Source: Actinomycetes bacterium (GTDB lineage Bacteria > Actinomycetota > Acidimicrobiia > Acidimicrobiales > Microtrichaceae). From it: a DNA stretch of 9,186 bases. Under the pieces are notes generated by a model. That model was not told where the DNA came from and made no database searches. It saw only the letters and a list, made by a program, of their open reading frames with translations. Both the position numbers and the translations under genes were made by a program. Shown here one piece after another: positions 1 through 7,230 of this stretch (position 1 is the stretch's first letter; every line of letters starts with the position of its first letter). Where the stretch lies: assembly GCA_023427825.1 (NCBI GenBank), contig JAEZAI010000197.1:1-9186 (forward strand), read 5' to 3'.

Positions 1-287
1 GGGCAGATCGTTCGACGAGACGACAGCTCGGCCGGCCGTGTGGGCGACCTCGCCCCGCGGCCACGACGCTGCTCCAACGATCCAACCGCCCGCCCGGCTG
101 TTGCCGACGCAGCCGGGTAGGGAGTACCTGACCGGGCCGATCTGGCGTTCCCGAGCGGTGGCCTCCCCGACATCGGTCTCGACGCATCCAACGGCTGGTC
201 CCGGCAGTCGGGCCGGCGCCCATCGGAACTCTGCTCTGCTGCCGGACGGGTCGCCGTCCACGAGGTCCGCCGCGAACTGGAGGAGCC
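1..287. other. Leader region without a supported gene
   Basis: No reading frame here has a start codon, a ribosome binding site and protein-like composition together. The frame open through the ferredoxin start is rich in Arg, Ser, Pro and Thr and looks non-coding. On the minus strand, bases 1-60 read plausibly (codons for GEVAHTAG and so on), which could be the 5' part of a gene leaving the left edge, but I find no convincing start for it. The region probably carries the ferredoxin promoter and 5' leader. A TTGCCG at 101 and TACCTG at 125 are 18 bases apart, but both boxes are weak. Confidence 0.4.
244..259 (+). other. Small hairpin in ferredoxin leader
   Basis: GGACGG (244-249) and CCGTCC (254-259) form a perfect 6-bp stem around a GTCG tetraloop. 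It ends 19 bases before the ferredoxin Shine-Dalgarno sequence. It could be a leader-RNA hairpin, but a stem this short can arise by chance in DNA this GC-rich. Confidence 0.25.
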
Positions 288-683
288 ATGGCAGGTATCG
301 CCGTCATCACCGAGGCGTGCATCGGGGTGAAGGACCGGGCTTGCGTTGACGTGTGCCCGGTCCAGTGCATCTACGAGTTCGATCCGGCGACCAACACGCT
401 GGTCTCCGAGGAGGAAGCCGGCAGCGGCGTCGTCGAGAACTCCCATGCACCGGTGCCAGAGGCGATCGCGATCTTCGGCGACTCGATGCTCTACGTGCAC
501 CCGGAGGAGTGCACGTCGTGCACCGCCTGCTATCAGCCCGACGTCTGTCCGGTCGGGGCCATCTACCCCGACGAACGGGTCCCTGACGGGACCTCAGCGG
601 CGGCGTACAACTCCGCCGACGAGAACAAGGGCCACGACCACACGTTCTTCACCCAGATCAACCGGGACGTCTTCGCCGACTGA
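288..683 (+). CDS. Seven-iron-type ferredoxin with central insertion
   Basis: This is a soluble low-potential electron carrier of 131 residues. Cysteines fall in two groups: C11, C19, C23 and C27, then C75, C78, C81 and C87 (CxxCxxC, five residues, CP). Compared with the 7Fe ferredoxins (Azotobacter FdI, actinobacterial FdxA), the second cysteine of the first motif is Val14. I therefore infer a [3Fe-4S] cluster on C11/C19/C87 and a [4Fe-4S] cluster on C23/C75/C78/C81. Two features are unusual: about 30 extra residues between C27 and C75, and two extra residues between C81 and C87. The C-terminal 40 residues (YNSADENKGHDH and onward) are polar and His-containing. The ATG at 288 follows GGAGG at 279-283. 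The gene converges on gdhA. The redox partner is unknown; no oxidoreductase is adjacent. Ferredoxin identity is secure, cluster type is inferred. Confidence 0.9.
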   Translation: MAGIAVITEACIGVKDRACVDVCPVQCIYEFDPATNTLVSEEEAGSGVVENSHAPVPEAIAIFGDSMLYVHPEECTSCTACYQPDVCPVGAIYPDERVPDGTSAAAYNSADENKGHDHTFFTQINRDVFAD

Positions 684-800
684 GCCAGCCCTGCCAGACG
701 CCTCACAGAGCGACGACAGGCGGGCGATCCCCGAGCTCGTGGATCTGGTCGACCGCGTGGCCACCTCTGACGAGTCCTGCTCGGGCGACAGCGACCCGAC

Positions 801-819
801 CGGACCCACGACCGGTCCG
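801..819. terminator. Possible terminator hairpin between convergent genes
   Basis: CGGACC (801-806) pairs perfectly with GGTCCG (814-819) across a 7-base loop. It lies about 30 bases beyond the gdhA stop and 120 beyond the ferredoxin stop, so it could serve gdhA, or both strands. There is no T-run, as is common for actinobacterial terminators, which makes the call weak. Confidence 0.3.
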
Positions 820-848
820 ACGCCTGCGTGCACTGGTGCCGGGATGGG

Positions 849-2324
<1,476 letters not shown>

Positions 2325-2395
2325 TCAGGACCGTACGGGTGCGACGGAGCGTCGGCCGACGGGCGCTGTCTGCCACCCGATCGCTGCGACCGGGC

Positions 2396-3118
2396 TCAGG
2401 CGTCGGCGGAGAGGGGAGCGTCGGATCCGATGGCGGCGTCGACGAGGGCGCGGGCGTGCAGGACCGTGCTGTCGAGGACGGGGACGTCGAGGTCGCCCTC
2501 GCGGAGGACTGCGCCGTGCTCGGTGCATGCGAGCACCACGGCCAGGGCTCCTCGGTCGGCCAGGTCGGCGCCGATTCGTCGGAACTCCGCCACCGACGAG
2601 TCCGTCACGACGTCGTGGATCAGCTCGTCGAAGGTGATCCGTTGGACGATCGCTCGGTCCTGGGCGTCGGGGACCACCACGTCGATGCCCGCCGCCGACA
2701 GGCGCGGCGGGTACAGCTCGGCCGACTCCATCGTGTAGGCCGTGCCCAGCAGCCCGAGCGTCGTGACGCCGTGGGCGAGGCACTCGTCGCGCACCACGTC
2801 GACGATGTGGACGAGCTCCGCGTCGCCGAGCGCGTCCGAAACGGCATCGGCCACGAGGTGCATGGTGTTGGCGCCGATGCCCACGACCTCTGCGCCGGCG
2901 CCGACCAGCGCGGCGGCGCCCTCGGCCAGCAGCGCACCCGCCCGATCCCATTCGCCTGCTCGCTGGTGGGCGGTGATCGCGTCGAAGTCCGTCTGCCAGA
3001 CGACCATCGGCGCGCAGTGGTCGCCACCGGACCGCGCCGCCACGTCACGGTTGATCAGCTCGTAGTAGTGGGCGGTCGAGACCCAGCTCATCCCGCCGAG
3101 CAGCCCGATCGTGCGCAT
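2396..3118 (-). CDS. Aspartate/glutamate racemase-family protein with substituted active site
   Basis: The protein has 240 residues, the normal length of the cofactor-independent aspartate/glutamate racemase superfamily, and most resembles E. coli YgeA. It opens with the family signature IGLLGGMSW (residues 4-12), then YYELIN, GANTMH (82-87), LLGTAYTM (123-130) and LACTEHG (196-202). C198 matches the second catalytic thiol (Cys197 of YgeA). The first catalytic position, Thr83 in YgeA and Cys in most relatives, is Ala83 here. True two-base racemization is therefore doubtful; the enzyme may do something else or use one base. No Shine-Dalgarno sequence is visible before the ATG. A TACCGT lies six bases upstream, so a leaderless transcript is possible. 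It follows the small zinc-binding gene by 61 bases on the same strand. Family membership is firm, the reaction is not. Confidence 0.88.
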   Translation of the reverse strand: MRTIGLLGGMSWVSTAHYYELINRDVAARSGGDHCAPMVVWQTDFDAITAHQRAGEWDRAGALLAEGAAALVGAGAEVVGIGANTMHLVADAVSDALGDAELVHIVDVVRDECLAHGVTTLGLLGTAYTMESAELYPPRLSAAGIDVVVPDAQDRAIVQRITFDELIHDVVTDSSVAEFRRIGADLADRGALAVVLACTEHGAVLREGDLDVPVLDSTVLHARALVDAAIGSDAPLSADA

Positions 3119-3145
3119 CGCCGGACGGTACCCGAGCGCGTCCCG

Positions 3146-3167
3146 GGACCGGTCCGATGGCCGGTCC
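3146..3167 (-). terminator. Hairpin between small zinc protein gene and racemase-like gene
   Basis: GGACCGG (3146-3152) and CCGGTCC (3161-3167) form a perfect 7-bp stem with an 8-base loop, 13 bases past the stop of the small gene. It may end that transcript, or attenuate readthrough into the racemase-like gene. No T-run follows. Confidence 0.3.
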
Positions 3168-3179
3168 GGGCCGGCGGCG

Positions 3180-3326
3180 TCAGTCCCGGGCGGAATCGTC
3201 GCCGCGGATCAGCCTGACGGTGCCGAAGCACGACTGGTGGCAGCGACGTCCGTCGCCGTCGGTCACGAGCGGGCGGCCGTCGTCGTGGATCGGGCGTCCG
3301 CAGCGGGCGCAGGTGGTCTCGGCCAT
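3180..3326 (-). CDS. 48-residue treble-clef-like zinc-binding protein
   Basis: This short frame starts at an ATG (3324-3326 on the plus coordinate) preceded by GGAG with a 2-base gap, and stops at TGA after 48 codons. It encodes CARCGRPI at residues 6-13 and CHQSCF at 29-34. C6, C9, C29 (or H30) and C33 thus make a CxxC-x19-CHxxC site like those of LIM/treble-clef zinc knuckles. The rest is charged (HDDGRP, GDGRR) with no membrane segment. Such small domains usually bind protein or nucleic acid, and the partner here is unknown. It is divergent from the NHL gene and lies 61 bases before the racemase-like gene, with a hairpin between. A chance frame is unlikely to give such a regular metal site plus a binding site for the ribosome, but expression is unproven. 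Confidence 0.65.
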   Translation of the reverse strand: MAETTCARCGRPIHDDGRPLVTDGDGRRCHQSCFGTVRLIRGDDSARD

Positions 3327-3511
3327 GTCTCCAGTCAATCGGTCGCCTTGGGTAGTTCCACCCGCCGGGGCCCAGGATCACCCGCTCATCGTGGCGCTCC
3401 GCGCACGCTGGGAGTTCGGCGGTGCGGATGTGGCACGGATCGGGGATGAGCGTCACAGGGGTGCTCCGTACGGTGCGCAGTGGGGCCGCACACAGGGGAG
3501 GCCGGCACAGC

Positions 3512-4612
3512 ATGGACGGGAACCGGACGAACACGGTCGACGGGCGGGCACGACGAGTGCTCCGGCACCGTCCGATGGCGTGGCTGACGGGACTCGTCGC
3601 CGTCGCGGCGATCTCTGTGGCGTGCACCGAGCAGCCGCCGCCGACGCTCCCGCCGAACGGCGGCGTGGTGACCACGTTCGCCGGGTCACCCGGCCAGCCA
3701 GGTGCCGTGGACGGGACCGGTTCGGCGGCACGGTTCATTGCGCCGGCGCAGTCGTCGTTCGACCACGACGGGAACCTGGTGGTCGCCGACCACACCTCCG
3801 TGCGGAGCGTCACGCCCTCCGGTGTCGTCACCACTCTGGCCGGCGGCGCCCAGTGCGGGCTCGTCGACGGGGTCGGCACCGCAGCCCGGTTCTGCAACGC
3901 GCACGGCATCGCCGTGAACAGCGTCGGTGACGTGTTCGTGACCGACGTTCGCGGCATCCGGCGGATCTCACCCGGGGGCGTGGTCACCACGTTCTTCGAC
4001 CGGAACGTGGAATGCGCCGATGTGCCGTGCCAGCCGAGCGGTCTGGCGATCGACAGCGCCGACAACCTCTACACCGCGGACGTGCTCGGCCACACGATCA
4101 TGAAGATCAGCCCCGCGGGTGTCGCCTCCACGATCGCCGGTACACCCGACATGCCCGGCGACGTCGACGCAACCGGTGCGGACGCCCGGTTCGACCGGCC
4201 AGTCGGGATCGCCCTCGATGCCACCGGCAACCTCTACGTCACCGAGATCGGCAACCACGACGTCCGGAAGGTCGCTCCGACCGGTGCCGTGGCCACCCTC
4301 GCAGGCGCTGGATCCTGCGGCTGGACCGACGGGACCGGGACGGACGCGTCCTTCTGCGCACCCGACGGCATCGCCGTCGACGCGCAGGGCGATCTGTACG
4401 TCGTCGCCTACGGCAACTTCAACAGCACGGTCCGTCGCGTGACCGCCGCCGGTGTCGTCACCACGCTCGCCGGATCCACGACCATGGGCAGCGCCGATGG
4501 AACGGGCGCGGCGGCGGAGTTCAGGAACCCGCACGGGATCGCGCTCGACCGCGCCACCGGCGCGCTCTACGTGTCCGACTCCGGCAACCAGACGATCCGC
4601 GAGGTGTCCTAG
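3512..4612 (+). CDS. Extracytoplasmic six-bladed NHL-repeat beta-propeller, probable lipoprotein
   Basis: The protein has 366 residues. Six repeats begin near residues 51, 104, 156, 203, 258 and 314. Each runs from GVVTTLAG through DGTGxxARF, a Pro/HGIAxD turn and GNLYVxD to IRxVxPxG, the NHL pattern. Six repeats fit one closed propeller. The N-terminus has an Arg-rich stretch (12-20), a hydrophobic segment (23-37) and Cys38 in ISVAC. This is a weak lipobox (Ser at -3), so lipidation is likely but not certain. Cysteine pairs occur at 115/128, 168/173 and 269/282, consistent with disulfides in an exported protein. I chose the ATG at 3512 because AGGGGAGG (3494-3501) precedes it by 10 bases; ATGs at 3422 and 3446 are in frame but lack such a site. 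Propellers of this kind bind ligands or proteins; some are lactonases, but no catalytic site is evident. Confidence 0.88.
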   Translation: MDGNRTNTVDGRARRVLRHRPMAWLTGLVAVAAISVACTEQPPPTLPPNGGVVTTFAGSPGQPGAVDGTGSAARFIAPAQSSFDHDGNLVVADHTSVRSVTPSGVVTTLAGGAQCGLVDGVGTAARFCNAHGIAVNSVGDVFVTDVRGIRRISPGGVVTTFFDRNVECADVPCQPSGLAIDSADNLYTADVLGHTIMKISPAGVASTIAGTPDMPGDVDATGADARFDRPVGIALDATGNLYVTEIGNHDVRKVAPTGAVATLAGAGSCGWTDGTGTDASFCAPDGIAVDAQGDLYVVAYGNFNSTVRRVTAAGVVTTLAGSTTMGSADGTGAAAEFRNPHGIALDRATGALYVSDSGNQTIREVS

Positions 4613-4665
4613 CGGCGCACGACCGCCGGCTCCGCGGCACCGTTCAGGCGGAGATCCACGAGGGT

Positions 4666-4689
4666 GCCGTCGTCCGCAGCTCAGACGGC
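4666..4689. terminator. Possible bidirectional terminator hairpin
   Basis: GCCGTC (4666-4671) and GACGGC (4684-4689) are inverted with a 12-base loop. They lie in the 86-base gap between the convergent NHL and TIGR03086-family genes, where a terminator is expected. The stem is short and lacks a T-run. Confidence 0.25.
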
Positions 4690-4698
4690 GTTGCGTGG

Positions 4699-5205
4699 TC
4701 AGACGGGTCTGCCGGCGAACGCGGCGATGCGTTCGTACGCGGTGGCGTCGTCGGGCGCCGGTTGCTGCGGTCCGAAGGCACTGCCTCTCATGTCGTCGGT
4801 CATGGAGGCGCTCATGAACGCGAGACCCGTCTCGGCGACCTCGGGATCGAGGTCGGCGGTCGATCGTCCGAGGGACGTGGCGACGTCGTAGGTGTGCACG
4901 GCGAGCTCGGCGGCTGCCATCCCCTCCGGGAACGTCGCGCTGTCCGCGCTCAGGGCGTCGATCAACTCCCGGCCCTCGCGCTGGAGCGCGGCGGCGGGGT
5001 CGTCGTGGTGGGCTGCGTTCGACCAGTCGGGCTGGCCGCCCCGCGCCATGGCGACCATGCCGGCGACGCTGTTGACCACGTGGTCGGAGAGATCGGCGAC
5101 GGACCACTCCGAACACGGAGTCGGTCGCTCGAGGTCCCCGGGAGTGACCTGCCCGAGCAGAGCGGTGATCTGCGCGAGCGCACGTTCGACGGTGGAGCTG
5201 CTCAT
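4699..5205 (-). CDS. TIGR03086-family metal-binding protein (mycothiol-dependent maleylpyruvate isomerase-like, DinB fold)
   Basis: The 168-residue protein belongs to the DinB/MDMPI four-helix-bundle family common in Actinobacteria. Family marks are TPCSEWSVADLSDHVVN (29-45), AAELAVHTYDVA (98-109) and the closing FGPQQPAP...AFAGRPV. H42, E100 and H104 reproduce the His...Glu-x3-His zinc triad of mycothiol-dependent maleylpyruvate isomerase. A divalent metal site and a thiol-transfer or isomerase chemistry are therefore plausible; the substrate is unknown. The ATG at 5205 sits 5 bases from a perfect AGGAGG (5211-5216, read on the minus strand). A GTG two codons earlier overlaps that site and is rejected as the start. 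The gene converges on the NHL gene and is divergent from the thioesterase-like gene. Confidence 0.85.
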   Translation of the reverse strand: MSSSTVERALAQITALLGQVTPGDLERPTPCSEWSVADLSDHVVNSVAGMVAMARGGQPDWSNAAHHDDPAAALQREGRELIDALSADSATFPEGMAAAELAVHTYDVATSLGRSTADLDPEVAETGLAFMSASMTDDMRGSAFGPQQPAPDDATAYERIAAFAGRPV

Positions 5206-5417
5206 CCCCACCTCCTACCCGAGGACGGCCTGAACTGCCCCGGTACCGCTGGGGTCGTCGTCGAACGCGCTCGGCATGTGTCTCACCTCGGGGCGACGAG
5301 CGGCGCTGAGGGGCGCGTTTCCGGCTCTGCTGACCGATCCGTCTACGGTCGGGCACCGTCCATGTCGCCGGGTTCAGGAGGACGCCCGGGACACCGAATC
5401 TCGAGGTGCTGACAGCC

Positions 5418-6266
5418 GTGACCGCCACGTACACGCCGAAGCGGGAGGAGCCGCTGTTCCGGCTCGACCGGGAGCTCCTCGTCCCGGGTCCGCTGACGCG
5501 GGGTCCGTGGTACGCGGGCACGTTGCACGGCAGCGCCATGCTGGCCGCGATCGCACGGGCGGCCGAGCGCCACGACAGCACCGTCCCGCGCCAGGTCGTC
5601 AGGCTGACCGTCGACATGATGCGTGCGGCGCCCATGGCGCCGTTGCGGGTGGAGACGACCTCGGCTCGCTCCGGGAGGAGCTCCGACCTCGTCGACGTCG
5701 CGATGTACGCCGGCGACGAGCTGTGCGTCCGAGCGACCGCGCTCCGGTTCCGGACCGAGGAGGTGCCTGTCGACGGCGTCGACGTCCTCGACCACCCCGC
5801 TCCTGCGCCGCAGTCCCCGGGGCCCGACACCACGGCGTGGTCGCCGTACACGCAGCCCGGCGCCGAGGAGCCGGCCTTCCACCACGCGATCGACCTCCAC
5901 GCCTCGGTCGAGGACGAGACCGTCTGGTTCCGGCTCGCCGTGCCCGTGGTCGAAGGGGAGACCGCCTCGGGCTTCGTCGCGACCGCTGCGCTGACCGACT
6001 GGACCTACGCCGCGCCCTTCCTCCTCCGGATGGCGGCGGGTGCCGACGTCCCCGACGAGCCGCCGGTGTCCGCGATCAACGCCGACACCACGATCCACGT
6101 GCATCGCCCCATGTCGGGCGAGTGGCTCGGCCTTCGCACGACGTCCCGAGCGGGGTCGCTCGGTGCGGCGACGAGCTCCGCCCACCTCTTCGACGAGCAC
6201 GGCGGGCTCGGCTTCACGTGCCAGAGCGTGCTGCTGCGGAAGCCGGCCGTGGCCGTGACGCCGTAG
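5418..6266 (+). CDS. Acyl-CoA thioesterase-like protein, double hotdog fold
   Basis: The protein (282 residues from this start) resembles the TesB-like/4HBT_3 thioesterase family, which hydrolyses acyl-CoA thioesters in the cytoplasm. The first hotdog shows TRGPWYAGTLHGSAMLAAIARA and VRLTVDMMRAAPMAPLRVET, the conserved substrate-pocket helix and strand. The second shows INADTTIHVHRPMSGEWLGL and AHLFDEHGGLGFTCQSVLLRK. Length suits two fused hotdogs. In the first hotdog the usual GG after His is GS. Two GTG codons could start it: 5418 lies 11 bases after a GAGG, while 5406 has no binding site, so I prefer 5418. An AGGAGG at 5377-5382 is too far from either. The gene is divergent from the TIGR03086-family gene across about 210 bases and stops 66 bases before the ArsR gene. 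The acyl substrate is unknown. Confidence 0.82.
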   Translation: MTATYTPKREEPLFRLDRELLVPGPLTRGPWYAGTLHGSAMLAAIARAAERHDSTVPRQVVRLTVDMMRAAPMAPLRVETTSARSGRSSDLVDVAMYAGDELCVRATALRFRTEEVPVDGVDVLDHPAPAPQSPGPDTTAWSPYTQPGAEEPAFHHAIDLHASVEDETVWFRLAVPVVEGETASGFVATAALTDWTYAAPFLLRMAAGADVPDEPPVSAINADTTIHVHRPMSGEWLGLRTTSRAGSLGAATSSAHLFDEHGGLGFTCQSVLLRKPAVAVTP

Positions 6267-6282
6267 CCGGCGCGACGCCGGC
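6266..6282 (+). terminator. Hairpin at thioesterase-like stop codon
   Basis: GCCGGCG (6266-6272) and CGCCGGC (6276-6282) make a perfect 7-bp all-GC stem with a CGA loop, starting on the last base of the stop codon. It probably ends the thioesterase-like transcript just before the ArsR promoter. No T-run follows. Confidence 0.45.
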
Positions 6283-6295
6283 GCCGTACATCCGG

Positions 6296-6324
6296 TTGCG
6301 CATATATATGGCAAAGTGTATGGT
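6296..6324 (+). promoter_or_regulatory. Promoter of the ArsR-SRPBCC-DHFR-like operon
   Basis: TTGCGC (6296-6301) and TATGGT (6319-6324) are separated by 17 bases, a standard sigma-70-type arrangement. Transcription would begin about 6331-6332, exactly at the ATG of the ArsR gene, so the mRNA is predicted to be leaderless. The patch is conspicuously AT-rich against its surroundings. Confidence 0.6.
6301..6310. promoter_or_regulatory. Palindromic operator candidate within ArsR promoter
   Basis: CATATATATG is a perfect 10-base palindrome, flanked by TTGC on the left and GCAA on the right in near-symmetry. It lies between the -35 and -10 boxes, where a bound dimer would block RNA polymerase. ArsR-family repressors often bind AT-rich inverted repeats in their own promoters, so autorepression is the natural reading; it is an inference. 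Confidence 0.5.
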
Positions 6325-6331
6325 GGGGTAC

Positions 6332-6679
6332 ATGCCCGCCACGCTCGCCGTCCTCGACGTGATCGCCGACCCCACCAGGCGTCGCATCCTGGACGCGGTC
6401 CGCGACGGGGAGCGGTCGGTCGGCGAACTGGTCGATGAGGTCGGCATGCACCAGCCCGGAGTGTCACGGCACCTCAAGGTCCTGCGCGACGCCGGACTCG
6501 TCGGGGTGCGGCGGGACGCGCAGCGTCGGTTCTACCGACTCCGACCCGAACCGCTGATGGAGCTGGACGAGTGGCTCGAGCCGTACCGCCGGGAGTGGGC
6601 CAACCGGCTCGATTCCCTCGAGCGACACCTGGCACGCACGACCGAACCCGTCCGCACGACCCCGAAGGGATCCAGATGA
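6332..6679 (+). CDS. ArsR-family transcriptional regulator (non-metal type)
   Basis: This is a 115-residue winged-helix DNA-binding repressor. VLDVIADPTRRRILDAV (8-23) is the family's first helix pair. SVGELVDEVGMHQPGVSRHLKVLRDAGLV (29-57) is the helix-turn-helix with its recognition helix, and GVRRDAQRRFYRL (58-70) is the wing. It contains no cysteine at all, so the ELCVC metal site of ArsR/SmtB sensors is absent and another signal must control it. In-frame ATGs at 6308 and 6320 exist. I prefer 6332 because it coincides with the predicted transcript start and because VLDVIADPTRR normally begins near residue 8. Its stop overlaps the SRPBCC start (ATGA). Regulators of this subgroup typically precede SRPBCC genes. 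Confidence 0.92.
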   Translation: MPATLAVLDVIADPTRRRILDAVRDGERSVGELVDEVGMHQPGVSRHLKVLRDAGLVGVRRDAQRRFYRLRPEPLMELDEWLEPYRREWANRLDSLERHLARTTEPVRTTPKGSR

Positions 6680-7212
6680 CCGACCGACCCGTCGCCTCGC
6701 GCGACGGCACCCTCGAGCGGACTGCCCACGGTGGCACGATCCGCTTCGAACGCCACCTCCCGTACCCGGTGGCCGCAGTCTGGGACGCCGTCACCAACCC
6801 TGAGCGCCTGGCGGACTGGTGGTTGCCGTTCGATGCCGACATCACCGTCGACCTGCGCGAGGGCGGCGAGATGGTGTTCACGTCGACGAGCGGGGAACCG
6901 CCGCCCATGTCCGTCACGTTCCTGCGCATCGACGCGCCGGTCCTCCTCGAGCACACCCACGTCGTGCCCGGATCCACCCTCCTGTGGGAGCTCGAGGCGG
7001 TGGAGTCCGGTTGCGTCCTGCGGCTCACCCAGCACGTGAGCGACGTGGGCGCCGCGATCGACGGGTGCTGGCTGGTCGGGCTGCACACGTCGCTCTCGCG
7101 CCTCGAACCGGCACTTGCCGGTGCGCCGGTGCCATGGGACTGGGACGCCTTCGCCGAGACCCAGGCCAGGTACGCCGAATCGGGACTGGCCGCACCGGTC
7201 CCCGAGAGCTGA
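6676..7212 (+). CDS. SRPBCC (AHSA1-type) domain protein
   Basis: The protein has 178 residues and the START/Bet v 1-like fold that encloses a hydrophobic ligand pocket. IRFERHLPYPVAAVWDAVTNPERLADWWLP (22-51) is the AHSA1 opening. DLREGGEMVFTS (59-70), PVLLEHTH (88-95) and LLWELEAVESGCVLRLTQHV (102-121) follow the expected strands, and the C-terminal helix covers about 127-147. The last 30 residues have a W-D-W-D-AFAETQARYAE segment beyond the core. The ATG overlaps the ArsR stop by one base-shifted ATGA and has AAGGGA five bases upstream, so translation is coupled to that of the repressor. The ligand is unknown; binding of a small hydrophobic compound sensed by the operon is an inference. Confidence 0.9.
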   Translation: MTDRPVASRDGTLERTAHGGTIRFERHLPYPVAAVWDAVTNPERLADWWLPFDADITVDLREGGEMVFTSTSGEPPPMSVTFLRIDAPVLLEHTHVVPGSTLLWELEAVESGCVLRLTQHVSDVGAAIDGCWLVGLHTSLSRLEPALAGAPVPWDWDAFAETQARYAESGLAAPVPES

Positions 7213-7230
7213 GCCACGAGGAGGACGCGC

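Noticed and set aside
1..120. Possible 5' part of a minus-strand gene leaving the left edge
   Set aside because: One frame has reasonable composition, but no in-frame start with a ribosome binding site was found and the fragment is too short to recognise.
2350..2361. Palindrome CGTCGGCCGACG beyond the racemase-like stop
   Set aside because: As a hairpin it has only four base pairs around a GGCC loop, too weak to call as a terminator.
3819..4464. 16-base direct repeat (3819-3834 and 4449-4464)
   Set aside because: Both copies encode the same GVVTT segment of NHL repeats 2 and 6, so the match is explained by the protein repeat.
4609..4683. Coding-like 23-codon stretch after the TIGR03086-family stop, same frame
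   Set aside because: It reads plausibly (DDGTLVDLRLNG) and could be a lost C-terminal tail, but two stops separate it from the gene, there is no start, and the gene already ends at the normal family motif.
5345..5359. ACGGT-N5-ACCGT inverted repeat in the divergent gap
   Set aside because: Five-base arms are expected by chance in a 210-base gap at this composition, and no promoter boxes frame it.
3968..5851. Open frame of 627 codons on the minus strand
   Set aside because: It crosses the NHL, TIGR03086-family and thioesterase-like genes in other frames and has low-complexity Arg/Gly/Ser composition with no recognisable domain.
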